NCBI GenBank assembly: GCA_947624915.1
Contig: CANQMF010000009.1
Span: forward strand, 1-24,893
From: an uncultured Bacilli bacterium
GTDB lineage: Bacteria > Bacillota_I > Bacilli_A > RF39 > UBA660
Length of the DNA: 24,893 bases
Direction of reading: 5' to 3'
Shown here: positions 1 through 8,477 of the stretch, in pieces
How the letters are laid out: each line of letters starts with the position of its first letter
How positions within the stretch are numbered: the first letter of the stretch is position 1
The notes under the pieces: generated by a model
What the model saw: the letters and a program-made list of their open reading frames with translations, nothing else
Told to the model about the DNA's origin: nothing
Database searches by the model: none
Position numbers and translations under genes: made by a program

Positions 1-844
<844 letters not shown>

Positions 845-1109
845 CTTTTTCGAGATTTTCCATATGAAATGAAAAGTTCAAAGACATTGTTATTTGAATG
901 AAATCTGTTTAACTGTTATTAGCATATATACAGTGATAAGGATTTTTCGTAAAAATAAAAATTATTTTATAAAAGCGTAGATGAATAAGTTGTGGGTTGA
1001 GATTCCACTAGCTCTTTATTGTAGATGATTCGTAATTTAGAATTGATCTATAAAATGGTAATTATTTTATGGCTAGTGTGTGAAAAGTATTTTAAGGAGT
1101 AGGTGGCAT

Positions 1110-2732
1110 ATGAGTTATGAATATAGTAGATTTGATAAGGAAACAAAAAGTTATATTAATATGGCAGTGGATATTAATTCAGCCCTTATGAACCGTATAG
1201 TTACAGTTTATGATGATCATCATAAACTGGTTTTAACTAGTAATGATAAAGTTATCTTGGCTCTTTTTATGGCGGCTTTTTTCTTCGGTGGAAATTTGTC
1301 ACGTATGTTGAAAAAATATAATGATATCGATGGTGGTCAACTTCTGGATTTTTGTGGTTTAAATAAAATATGCAAGTTGGCATCAGATGAAGAACATCGT
1401 GAAATTTATGAAAAGAGATTTAAGTATCCTATAATGAGGATGATTTGTAATGATAACAAATGGATTTGTAATAGCCTTACACCAGAGAGTATTTTTACTT
1501 ATCTTGTTAGAAAAGATCAAAATAGTTTAAGAGTTATAAATGCTTTTGCTAGAACTTACTTACATTTGGAATTCTTTAAAAATCATCCATGTTGTAAATC
1601 TATTGAAGATTTTGCTGCTTCTAAAATGAATATTCATTCTATGAATAATGTAAAATTTAATTTTGAATCTCATAGCATTAAAGATAGTGAAGAGAAAAAG
1701 GTAATGATGCAACCACTTGATATAATGGATAATAGTGTTTTTGATTTTATTGATGAGTTAGTACGTAAGTTCCCAGGTCAAGAGGCTATGGCCGAAGATT
1801 TATTTTATAATATTATTAATAATCAGAGGTATTCTCTAAGCGGTGGGGAGCGTTCACTTATTTTTATAGATGGTCCAACAGGAACAGGTAAAACAGCTAT
1901 TCCTAAAGCCATCACGGAAAGACTTGGATTGCCAATTGTTTCTACTTCTATTATTAACTACTCTTCTACAGGTTATGTGGGAGCTGACATTACGGATGTT
2001 TTATACCATTTGTATGAGAAAGCTAATCATAATTTAGCGTTAGCCGAAAGAGGTATCGTTATTTTAGATGAATTTGATAAGCTTGTTTCTATGGGCTCAG
2101 AATCTTTAGCAATGAAAGAAGCTGTTCAACAGCAATTGTTAGATTTCTTGGGTGGTGGAAAATATAACATTAGATCTAACAGTGGATTTGGCATGATTCC
2201 AATAGGTGATACGCAAATTGAGTTTGATACTTCAAAATTAACTTTTATTTGTTTAGGAGCGTTAACCAATTTACGAGCCAAAAAACAAGCAAATAAAACT
2301 AGTATTGGTTTTGCAAGCGAGTCTGAAATAGATCAACCAACGAGTTATAATATTGAACCTCAAGATTTGGTTAAAATTGGATTGGAAAAAGAATTAGTGG
2401 CAAGATTTAATGTTTATTTACATACTGATGACTATAGTAAGGATGATTTACTGGTTATATTACGTAAGTCTGATATTAGCCCAATGCATTCTTTTGAAAA
2501 GTGGGTAAATAACGCCGGTAAGACATTGATTGTTGAGGATGGTGTTTATGAGGCTATAGCCGATGCTGCTTATGAATTGCATATGGGGGCTCGTAGTTTG
2601 CAAACTATAGTAAATAATATTAGGACTCTTTATATGAAACGTGTTTTAAATAGTAGGGATGTAGAGATCGTTTTGGACGTAGAAACAGTTAACCAAATTA
2701 CTGGAAATATGTTTAAAAGGAAGGTTAAGTAA
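1110..2732 (+). CDS. ClpX-like AAA+ ATPase without zinc-binding domain
   Basis: 540-residue AAA+ unfoldase of the ClpX type. The ATG at 1110 is preferred over an in-frame GTG at 1080 because AAGGAG (1094-1099) sits at ideal spacing. Residues ~1-230 are unlike ClpX: there is no four-Cys zinc domain, only a helical-looking region with a hydrophobic patch (LALFMAAFFFGG). Then Walker A GPTGTGKT (255-262), pore loop GYVG (288-291), Walker B with DE (320-321), an IGF tripeptide (399-401) at the place where ClpX has its ClpP-docking loop, a ClpX-type small domain (EPQDLVKIGLEKELVARF) and sensor-2 GARSLQ (493-498). Known for ClpX: GYVG grips substrate and IGF docks on ClpP. Inference: a ClpP-dependent or free-standing unfoldase with its own substrate-selecting N-domain. 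HslU is less likely because of the IGF loop. No ClpP gene lies in the window. It is probably co-transcribed with the gene 1 nt downstream. Confidence 0.88.
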   Translation: MSYEYSRFDKETKSYINMAVDINSALMNRIVTVYDDHHKLVLTSNDKVILALFMAAFFFGGNLSRMLKKYNDIDGGQLLDFCGLNKICKLASDEEHREIYEKRFKYPIMRMICNDNKWICNSLTPESIFTYLVRKDQNSLRVINAFARTYLHLEFFKNHPCCKSIEDFAASKMNIHSMNNVKFNFESHSIKDSEEKKVMMQPLDIMDNSVFDFIDELVRKFPGQEAMAEDLFYNIINNQRYSLSGGERSLIFIDGPTGTGKTAIPKAITERLGLPIVSTSIINYSSTGYVGADITDVLYHLYEKANHNLALAERGIVILDEFDKLVSMGSESLAMKEAVQQQLLDFLGGGKYNIRSNSGFGMIPIGDTQIEFDTSKLTFICLGALTNLRAKKQANKTSIGFASESEIDQPTSYNIEPQDLVKIGLEKELVARFNVYLHTDDYSKDDLLVILRKSDISPMHSFEKWVNNAGKTLIVEDGVYEAIADAAYELHMGARSLQTIVNNIRTLYMKRVLNSRDVEIVLDVETVNQITGNMFKRKVK

Positions 2733-2733
2733 T

Positions 2734-3096
2734 ATGAGCTATGAATATAATGGCCATTTGATAGATGATGAGCGAGTTAATTTGGTAGCACATGAAATAA
2801 TGGACAAATATCCAGAAATTGATGTGATTAAGGCAGAACAGATTGCTAGGTTAGAAGGAAGCATTTCAACAGAACCAAATATTAATGTGAAATTTAATCG
2901 TCTTTACAATATCATGTTGATAATGCATGATGATGAAAATTTTGTTATAAAGGTTTTTAAGGATTTGTTAATGGTGTTTAAAAAAAATCGTTTTTCATAT
3001 TGTTCGGATTATTATGACAATATTTTAAAAGAATTATTAGGCTTTTTAGAACATAGAAGAGAGTTTCCTTATTTAGATGAATTCTTATGTGACTAA
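2734..3096 (+). CDS. Small unrecognised protein paired with the ClpX-like gene
   Basis: 120 residues, no family recognised. It starts 1 nt after the stop of the ClpX-like gene, with AAAAGGAAGG (2716-2725) inside the upstream coding end as ribosome site, so the two are almost surely translated from one message. The protein is soluble-looking, charged, with probable helices (VNLVAHEIMDKYPEIDVIKAEQIARLEG; MLIMHDDENFVIKVFKDLLMVFKK), and has no signal peptide or membrane span. Its first five residues (MSYEY) are identical to those of the ClpX-like protein, and 16 of the first 17 coding bases agree, although the rest does not resemble it. Inference only: a subunit, adaptor or substrate of the ATPase. 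Confidence 0.8.
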   Translation: MSYEYNGHLIDDERVNLVAHEIMDKYPEIDVIKAEQIARLEGSISTEPNINVKFNRLYNIMLIMHDDENFVIKVFKDLLMVFKKNRFSYCSDYYDNILKELLGFLEHRREFPYLDEFLCD

Positions 3097-3125
3097 TATT
3101 ATATAAATTAACTATGTTTTAATAA

Positions 3126-3162
3126 ACTAACTATTGACAAATAAGTTGATAGTTAGTAGTAT
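3126..3162 (+). promoter_or_regulatory. Consensus sigma-A promoter overlapped by an operator-like inverted repeat
   Basis: TTGACA at 3134-3139, a 17-bp spacer and TAGTAT at 3157-3162 form a near-perfect vegetative promoter for the downstream phosphoesterase gene. A perfect 9-bp inverted repeat, ACTAACTAT (3126-3134) and ATAGTTAGT (3149-3157), spans the -35 and reaches the -10, an arrangement typical of a repressor operator. The encoded protein carries a winged-helix-like N-terminus, so autoregulation is possible but is inference. Confidence 0.7.
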
Positions 3163-3201
3163 ATGTAGTACGTATGTGAATTATCATAGACAATTTAGTA
3201 G

Positions 3202-3235
3202 AAAGGGAACTATAGCCATACGTAGTTCTCTTTTT
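3202..3235 (+). promoter_or_regulatory. Leader hairpin with T run just before the Shine-Dalgarno
   Basis: AAAGGGAACTA (3202-3212) pairs with TAGTTCTCTTT (3223-3233), with one G-T pair and a 10-nt loop, and is followed by Ts; AGGAGG starts at 3236. It lies ~35-65 nt after the predicted transcription start, so it can act as an attenuator or as a structure controlling access to the ribosome site. CATACGTA (3217-3224) in its loop and 3' arm is perfectly complementary to TACGTATG (3169-3176) near the transcript start, which would allow an alternative fold. Confidence 0.5.
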
Positions 3236-3247
3236 AGGAGGTTTGTT

Positions 3248-4141
3248 ATGAAAGAACTTGTTTTGAAATTGATTGAACAGGAAACAACTTTATTAGAAAT
3301 TGCCACTGCAACTGGCAAAAGTGAAAAACAGATCGGCTTTTTTATGAATATGTTAAAAAATGGTGGCTACGCAATTGCAGCAAAATATGATGATCATGGT
3401 AATATTAGATATTACTTTCGCAATGGTTTGAGTAATAATAATATAGTTATTGAACCTAAGGGTAGTAGCGTTCGTGCTTTAATGTTAGCTGATTTACACG
3501 TAGGCATTGATAATAATGGACTTAAATTTATGCCTGAGATCATTGAATATATGGGGCAACATAATATTAATGTGGCTTGTATTTTAGGCGATTTGTTCGA
3601 TGGTGTTATTGGATATAATAAGGATACACAATTAAGCGTTGATAAACAGTTAGAATTGTTTTTTAAGGAGTTTCCTTACCAAACTGGTATTATTTTTCCT
3701 ACTTTATTTGGTAATCATGATTATTCTATTTTAAGGGATAAACATTTAGATGTGAGAAATCGTTTGGCTGTTAGACCTGATATTATTGATTTAGGGTATG
3801 GTATTGGGCGAATATATATTGGGAATGAATTAATTGGCCTAAAACACGATTTGGTTTTGCAAAAACAAGAACAAAGTCTTGATGATGCTCGCTTGATTTT
3901 TAGTGGACATAGTCATCGTTTTGAAATAACTGGCAATACAATTGTAACCCCAGCCTTATTAAATGTTGCTTTTAGTAATAAAATGTTGGGTTGTGGCTTT
4001 TTAGATGTAACTTTTAATTTAAATCAAGAGCAGTATGTTGATAGTATTAAAATTAAACATATAGTGATTACTGATCAATTTATCCCATTTTATGAAATAT
4101 ATATGGAGTTGGGTGGTTCGAAAGTCAAAAAGAAAATATAA
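3248..4141 (+). CDS. Winged-helix/calcineurin-like metallophosphoesterase
   Basis: 297-residue protein; start chosen at the ATG at 3248 because AGGAGG (3236-3241) precedes it by 6 nt. The longer in-frame TTG start at 3134 would lie inside the promoter. Residues ~1-60 look like a winged helix-turn-helix (LLEIATATGKSEKQIGFFMN, then a wing with GNIRYYF). Residues ~76-285 are a calcineurin-like phosphoesterase with the standard two-metal motifs: D82-x-H84, GD (114-115), GNHD (155-158) and GHSH (220-223). All metal ligands are present, so it should be active on a phosphomono- or diester; the substrate cannot be read from sequence. No signal peptide, hence cytoplasmic. It has its own promoter and leader hairpin. 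The N-terminal domain could bind DNA or the operator, or only mediate dimerisation. Confidence 0.85.
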   Translation: MKELVLKLIEQETTLLEIATATGKSEKQIGFFMNMLKNGGYAIAAKYDDHGNIRYYFRNGLSNNNIVIEPKGSSVRALMLADLHVGIDNNGLKFMPEIIEYMGQHNINVACILGDLFDGVIGYNKDTQLSVDKQLELFFKEFPYQTGIIFPTLFGNHDYSILRDKHLDVRNRLAVRPDIIDLGYGIGRIYIGNELIGLKHDLVLQKQEQSLDDARLIFSGHSHRFEITGNTIVTPALLNVAFSNKMLGCGFLDVTFNLNQEQYVDSIKIKHIVITDQFIPFYEIYMELGGSKVKKKI

Positions 4142-4158
4142 TTATGTATATTTTTTTT
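4133..4158 (+). terminator. Weak AT-only terminator after the phosphoesterase gene
   Basis: AAAATATA (4133-4140) pairs with TATATTTT (4147-4154) around a 6-nt loop and continues into a run of eight Ts (4151-4158). The stem has no GC pair and overlaps the stop codon, so efficiency is doubtful. Confidence 0.4.
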
Positions 4159-4166
4159 CTTTATTT

Positions 4167-4175
4167 TGATATAAT
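4167..4175 (+). promoter_or_regulatory. Extended -10 promoter of murC
   Basis: TGATATAAT (TG at 4167-4168, TATAAT at 4170-4175), 42 bp before the murC ATG. I see no good -35 at 16-18 bp, as expected where an extended -10 carries the promoter. Confidence 0.65.
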
Positions 4176-4217
4176 TATAGTGTGAGATAAAACGGTATTT
4201 TTAGAAAAGAGGGTTTT

Positions 4218-5537
4218 ATGAAATATTATCTGATCGGGATCAAGGGTGCTGGCATGAGTGCTTTAGCGTTGTTACTCAATGATTTAGGTTATGAAGTGAT
4301 TGGTTATGACGATGCCAGTGAACATCGCTTTACAGAGGATAAACTAATGGAGCGAAACATTAAGATATATAATGAAAGTAATGACGTCATTGACAGTGAC
4401 ACAATTGTTGTTTTTTCGTCAGCTATTAGTTTAGAACATCCAGAATTGGTTAAGGCGAAAGAATTGAATGCGAGAGTTTATGAATATCATGAGATGTTGG
4501 GTAGAATTACTAAGAAATTTGAAACAGTTTGTATTGCAGGTTGCCATGGTAAAACAACAACAACGGCTATGTTAAGCCATATTATTGATAATATTGATGG
4601 ATGTTCTTATTTAATAGGTGATGGAAGAGGCCATGCTAATCGCGATAGTGACAAGTTTATTTTGGAAGCTTGTGAATATTATCGTCACTTTTTGGAGTAT
4701 GAGCCTAAATATGTTGTGATAACAAATATTGAGTTAGATCATATGGATTATTTTAAGGATATTGATGATGTGATTAGTGCTTATCAAGAATTTGCTAATA
4801 AAGCATCGAAGATGGCGATTATTTGTGGAGATAATCCTTATACGCATTCTCTAGAACTTACTAAACCGGTATATTATTATGGTATTTCAGATGATAATGA
4901 TATTCAGGCTCGTAATATAGAATATCGTACGGATGGTACTAGTTTTGATGTTTTTATTGAAGATGAGTATTATGGCCATTTTGATTTAAAACTTTTTGGA
5001 AAGCACATGTTATTAAATGCTCTAGCAGCTATTGGAGTTTGTCATTATGAACGTTATGATGCCAAAGAGGTAGCTCATTTGTTAAAAACGTTTGAAGGAG
5101 CAGAACGTCGTTTTAAAGAAAAAATAATTGGTAATAACGTTATTATTGATGATTATGCTCATCATCCTACAGAGATTTCCGTAACTATCAAATCAGCTCG
5201 TCAGAAATATCCTGATAAGCAAATAATTGCTATTTTTAAGCCACATACATTTTCACGTGTTAGAGATTTTCAAGATGAATTTATTCGTTCCTTGAATTTA
5301 GCTGATAAAGCTTATGTTATGGATATTAATTATGATCGTGAAAATCCAGGTGATTATCCGGGTATTGGAGCTCATACTATTATTGATGGTTTAGATAATG
5401 GTGACTACATTGAACAAGGAATGGCTGATAAATTACTCGCGTATGATAATGCAGTTATGTTATTTATGAGTAGTAAAGAAATATATTTATTGGAAGAAGA
5501 GTATGAAAAAAAGTTACTCAATAAAATAAATGGTTAA
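4218..5537 (+). CDS. murC: UDP-N-acetylmuramate--L-alanine ligase
   Basis: MurC adds L-alanine to UDP-MurNAc with ATP, the first peptide step of peptidoglycan precursor synthesis in the cytoplasm. 439 residues, the usual length. The N-terminal Rossmann domain has GIKGAGMSALA (7-17); the ATP loop is GCHGKTTTTA (108-117); the family signature ITNIELDHMDYF follows near residue 165, then a C-terminal ligase domain with GAERRF and DDYAHHPTE. It is the MurC rather than Mpl or MurD branch because of the EACEYYRHFL stretch and overall length. ATG at 4218 has AGAGGG upstream. It is transcribed alone from an extended -10 promoter. Its presence shows that this organism makes a wall, unlike mycoplasmas. 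Confidence 0.96.
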   Translation: MKYYLIGIKGAGMSALALLLNDLGYEVIGYDDASEHRFTEDKLMERNIKIYNESNDVIDSDTIVVFSSAISLEHPELVKAKELNARVYEYHEMLGRITKKFETVCIAGCHGKTTTTAMLSHIIDNIDGCSYLIGDGRGHANRDSDKFILEACEYYRHFLEYEPKYVVITNIELDHMDYFKDIDDVISAYQEFANKASKMAIICGDNPYTHSLELTKPVYYYGISDDNDIQARNIEYRTDGTSFDVFIEDEYYGHFDLKLFGKHMLLNALAAIGVCHYERYDAKEVAHLLKTFEGAERRFKEKIIGNNVIIDDYAHHPTEISVTIKSARQKYPDKQIIAIFKPHTFSRVRDFQDEFIRSLNLADKAYVMDINYDRENPGDYPGIGAHTIIDGLDNGDYIEQGMADKLLAYDNAVMLFMSSKEIYLLEEEYEKKLLNKING

Positions 5538-5716
5538 ACTTTATAAGTTTGTTTAAACTAGAAATTCACTATGAAGGAAATAATTTAAGTAGTGATAGGT
5601 GAATAGAAAAAAATTTTACAATAATATTTGTTAAAATTTGAATTTATGAGCGATGATAAATATATTACAAATGAACACTTAATTGCTTTAAAATTGAGAT
5701 TAAGATAAATGTCGAG

Positions 5717-5745
5717 AGATAAATAATTTTATTTGTCTTTTTTTT
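5717..5745 (+). terminator. Hairpin terminator downstream of murC
   Basis: AGATAAAT (5717-5724) pairs with ATTTGTCT (5731-5738, one G-T pair), loop AATTTT, then a run of Ts to 5745. It lies 180 nt past murC; the 180 nt between hold no supportable gene. It abuts the next promoter. Confidence 0.55.
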
Positions 5746-5746
5746 A

Positions 5747-5755
5747 TGATATAAT
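5747..5755 (+). promoter_or_regulatory. Extended -10 promoter
   Basis: TGATATAAT with TATAAT at 5750-5755, directly after the terminator T run and only 20 bp before the ATG at 5775, so the message would have a very short leader holding just the AGGTGA ribosome site. Confidence 0.65.
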
Positions 5756-5774
5756 TAGAATAGTAGGTGATAGG

Positions 5775-6164
5775 ATGAATAAGAGTTATGATGATAATGC
5801 CTTTTTTAGTGAATTAGATAAAACAACTGATTTGTTAAAGGTGTTTAGGCCACGTATTGGTGAAGAAGCTCCAATTGATATGGATATATTACCTAGTGAC
5901 AGTAAAGATGATTTGAATTTAAGTCATGAAGTTTCTTTGTTAAATAAAGAGCCAGTAACTTCTAATGAACCGATGAATAAGGTTGATGTTGTTACCACTA
6001 AGTTAAGTGTTGATCCAACAGAACCAAAAGAATTACCCAAACAAGAAAAGATAAAGAAAAATATCAAGAATGAAAAAAATAAATATATGTTTAGTAAATT
6101 AGAATGGTTTTTTTGCCTTTTGAGTTTAGTCTTTATTGTTTGGTCTCTTATATACCTTATTTGA
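5775..6164 (+). CDS. Small C-terminally membrane-anchored protein, unknown function
   Basis: 129 residues, family not recognised. The ATG at 5775 follows AGGTGA (5765-5770) at short spacing; an upstream in-frame TTG at 5733 is rejected because it lies in the terminator and promoter. The first ~100 residues are polar, acidic and then Lys-rich, with low complexity and no clear domain. The last ~21 residues (LEWFFCLLSLVFIVWSLIYL) form one hydrophobic span that ends the protein, so it is likely a tail-anchored protein with its bulk in the cytoplasm. It is followed after 34 nt by the phosphodiester glycosidase-like gene, which suggests one operon and possibly a shared envelope role (inference). 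Confidence 0.75.
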   Translation: MNKSYDDNAFFSELDKTTDLLKVFRPRIGEEAPIDMDILPSDSKDDLNLSHEVSLLNKEPVTSNEPMNKVDVVTTKLSVDPTEPKELPKQEKIKKNIKNEKNKYMFSKLEWFFCLLSLVFIVWSLIYLI

Positions 6165-6198
6165 TAATTATATTTAATAGAAGAATTGAAGTGGTATA

Positions 6199-7431
6199 GT
6201 GAAAAAAAAGTGTGAAAATGAGCACATACAGGCCAAGACAGAATTAGATGAATATGTTAAGAGAAATAGAAAACTAAAAAAAAGTGGCATCGTTATGAGC
6301 TTATGGGCTCTTAGTTTTATTCCCATCCTAGTTGCCTTAGTCATTATTGGTAGTCATAGTCATACGTTAATTACAGAGAAAGTGCAGTTTTATAGTATTA
6401 TGGCCATAGTTATATTAATAATAATCTTAATTATAGGTTTGTTATTAATATTTAAAAGTAGGCTTTTGAAATTTAAAAAGAGAATCAGTCTTGGGATGTT
6501 TATTTATCTTACCTTTTTTAGTATTTATGTAACTATGATTATAATGGTACTGTTTTTACTATATGGTAATTATGATGTTAAACGATTTATTATTACAGTA
6601 ACTTCCAAAACACAGTATTGTAAGTGGTTTTATGATGAACAAGAGATAGACAAGATAATTGAAGAAATTAATACGAATCAAGCTAGTTCTTTGAACGACA
6701 ATAGTTATTATGAAAAAATTATTTCGGAAAAAGAAAATGATGCTTTATATAAAGTCGTTAAATTTACTGTGAATGATTGTGATGCTTATTTGGCAATAGT
6801 ATATGATGCTTCAAAAGTAGCCGTTGTGGCAACATCTAAGTTGGGGTTGAATGGTGAATATGTTCTAGATATAGCTAAAAGATCTAATGCAAGTATCGCT
6901 ATTAATGGCGGCGGCTCGCTTGATGATAAATCATCCGAGCCAGTTGGTATTGTTATTCAAAATAATAAAGTTATATCTGATAGAGGTAGTAGCGAATATT
7001 TAAATGGAGGTCTTATTGGCCTGAATAAGCAAAATAAATTAGTTTTATTGGATAAAGTAACTGCCAATGAAGCTATTACTTTAGGTGTGAGAGATGCTAT
7101 CACATATGGGCCCTTTTTGATTGTAGATGGAGTTGCTGTTCAATTGGATCGTTCCCTATCTAGTATGTCAGCTAGAACAGCTATTGGCCAAAGAGCTGAT
7201 GGTATCGTATTGATGTTAGTAATTGATAGTGATCTTAGTAGAACTAAGGGAGCTAGTTACGATGATGTTATTTCGATTATGCAAAAGTATGGAGCAGTAA
7301 ATGCCGCTAGTTTAGATGGGGGTACGGCTAGTGTCATGGTTGTTTCAAATCAATTACTTAATAATCCTATCACTTCGTCATTGCAAAAAGGAACGACACC
7401 TGTGTCGACGGCCTTTATTGTATCAAATTAA
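6199..7431 (+). CDS. Membrane-anchored phosphodiester glycosidase (NAGPA-domain) protein
   Basis: 410 residues. Three hydrophobic spans at about 29-52, 63-86 and 97-124 place the N-terminus inside and the large C-terminal domain outside the cell. Residues ~185-410 match the NAGPA/phosphodiester glycosidase family: SIAINGGGSLDD, EPVGIVIQNNKVISDRG, GVRDAITYGPFLIVDG, SARTAIGQRADG and the closing SLDGGTASVM. Known members cleave sugar phosphodiesters or act in exopolysaccharide and wall turnover; the substrate here is unknown. It starts with GTG at 6199 after a modest GAAGTGG site; a later ATG at 6298 would cut into the first membrane span. It is second in a two-gene unit and ends in a hairpin shared with rnhC. 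Confidence 0.88.
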   Translation: MKKKCENEHIQAKTELDEYVKRNRKLKKSGIVMSLWALSFIPILVALVIIGSHSHTLITEKVQFYSIMAIVILIIILIIGLLLIFKSRLLKFKKRISLGMFIYLTFFSIYVTMIIMVLFLLYGNYDVKRFIITVTSKTQYCKWFYDEQEIDKIIEEINTNQASSLNDNSYYEKIISEKENDALYKVVKFTVNDCDAYLAIVYDASKVAVVATSKLGLNGEYVLDIAKRSNASIAINGGGSLDDKSSEPVGIVIQNNKVISDRGSSEYLNGGLIGLNKQNKLVLLDKVTANEAITLGVRDAITYGPFLIVDGVAVQLDRSLSSMSARTAIGQRADGIVLMLVIDSDLSRTKGASYDDVISIMQKYGAVNAASLDGGTASVMVVSNQLLNNPITSSLQKGTTPVSTAFIVSN

Positions 7432-7461
7432 AAGCTGCGGGTTGTAATCCTTCAGCTTTTT
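7430..7461. terminator. Bidirectional terminator between the NAGPA gene and rnhC
   Basis: AAAAGCTG (7430-7437) pairs with CAGCTTTT (7453-7460), with Ts on one side and As on the other so that it works for both convergent genes. Both stop codons overlap its ends. Inner bases GGGTT and AATCC can add pairs. Confidence 0.85.
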
Positions 7462-8404
7462 AATTATTATTTAAAATTTTCTCTGTATTTTTAAAGTTTA
7501 TTTTGGCAATGTCATGCAATATTTGTGGGCCGTATTTTTGAACTAATTGCTTACCCATATCATTAACATTATTGCCAGCTCCTTTAGGCAGGAAAGCATC
7601 AACTTTTTCACCTAGTTTATCAAATTCTTTAATAAAGATAAAACGACTTATTAAGGAAGCACAAGCTACAGCTAAACACTTATCTTCTCCTTTAGTCATA
7701 AAAGTAATGTTTCTGCATATGTTAGATGATTCTTTTAGATAATTATAATAGACATATTTCTGGGCAAATTCATCAACAACAATGTAATCATAATCTTTAA
7801 TTTCGGATGTTAAAGATAATAGTACCTTATTATGTAATATGGCTTTTAATTTATTCATGTTGGTCTGATCATTATATCGTTCATTATACTCTTTATTACT
7901 TAAGATAATACTTTTATATGGAATTTTCTTGGTTATTTGGGGTACAATTTCAAGAATTTTATCGTCATTTAATTTTTTCGAATCTTTAACGCCAAGACTT
8001 TCTAGCCATTTAATATTTTCTTTATTAACATAGGTACTAGTTACAACAATAGGGCCAAAGTAATCTCCTGTACCTACTTCATCAGAACCGATAGTACTGG
8101 CATAATATATTTCAGGATTAATCACAATATCTTTTGATTCCTTTTTTTCTTTTTGTTCACTGTTTTTAACTTCTAATTTTTGGTTAGGGTTTAGATGCTT
8201 TTCTCTTTCGATCCACATATTAGCTGAAATATCTGCACTTTTTCCTTGAAAGACGGCTTTGCCTGATTCATATAATGTTACAACGCAGTCAGCGTCGTCA
8301 GCTTGGAAGACCGCATAATCGGGTGTTTTAGGCCTCTTAAATTCTTCAAAGAATTCATTCATTTCTTGCATTGTTTTTTCACTAACTTTTACAGTAATTG
8401 TCAT
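7460..8404 (-). CDS. rnhC: Ribonuclease HIII
   Basis: RNase HIII cleaves the RNA strand of RNA:DNA hybrids (R-loops, primers) in the cytoplasm. 314 residues, normal length. Residues ~1-75 are the TBP-like substrate-binding domain that separates HIII from HII; a Lys/Glu-rich linker (80-95) follows; the catalytic domain begins IGSDEVGTGDYFGP (D108, E109), with GVKDSKKL, VVDEF (D211) and the KGEDKCLAVACASLISR helix. The start ATG has AGGAAGTG upstream on this strand. It is transcribed divergently from cvpA with only 73 bp between starts and shares its terminator with the convergent neighbour. Confidence 0.95.
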   Translation of the reverse strand: MTITVKVSEKTMQEMNEFFEEFKRPKTPDYAVFQADDADCVVTLYESGKAVFQGKSADISANMWIEREKHLNPNQKLEVKNSEQKEKKESKDIVINPEIYYASTIGSDEVGTGDYFGPIVVTSTYVNKENIKWLESLGVKDSKKLNDDKILEIVPQITKKIPYKSIILSNKEYNERYNDQTNMNKLKAILHNKVLLSLTSEIKDYDYIVVDEFAQKYVYYNYLKESSNICRNITFMTKGEDKCLAVACASLISRFIFIKEFDKLGEKVDAFLPKGAGNNVNDMGKQLVQKYGPQILHDIAKINFKNTEKILNNN

Positions 8405-8448
8405 TAAATCACTTCCTAACTATATTTTAACATATTTTGATTAATATA

Positions 8449-8457
8449 TGATATAAT
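8449..8457 (+). promoter_or_regulatory. Extended -10 promoter of the cvpA-rsmE operon
   Basis: TGATATAAT with TATAAT at 8452-8457, 20 bp before the cvpA start, in the short divergent space shared with rnhC. No convincing -35. Confidence 0.65.
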
Positions 8458-8477
8458 TAATACGAAGAGGTGTAAAA

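Noticed and set aside
1080..1109. Upstream GTG start for the ClpX-like gene
   Set aside because: The added codons include the AAGGAG ribosome site of the ATG at 1110.
3134..3247. TTG start adding 38 residues to the phosphoesterase
   Set aside because: It begins inside the -35 box of a consensus promoter and contains the leader hairpin and ribosome site.
5652..5711. 20-codon ORF between murC and the next gene
   Set aside because: Starts ATGAGCGATGAT and is plausible in composition but has no ribosome site and is too short to support.
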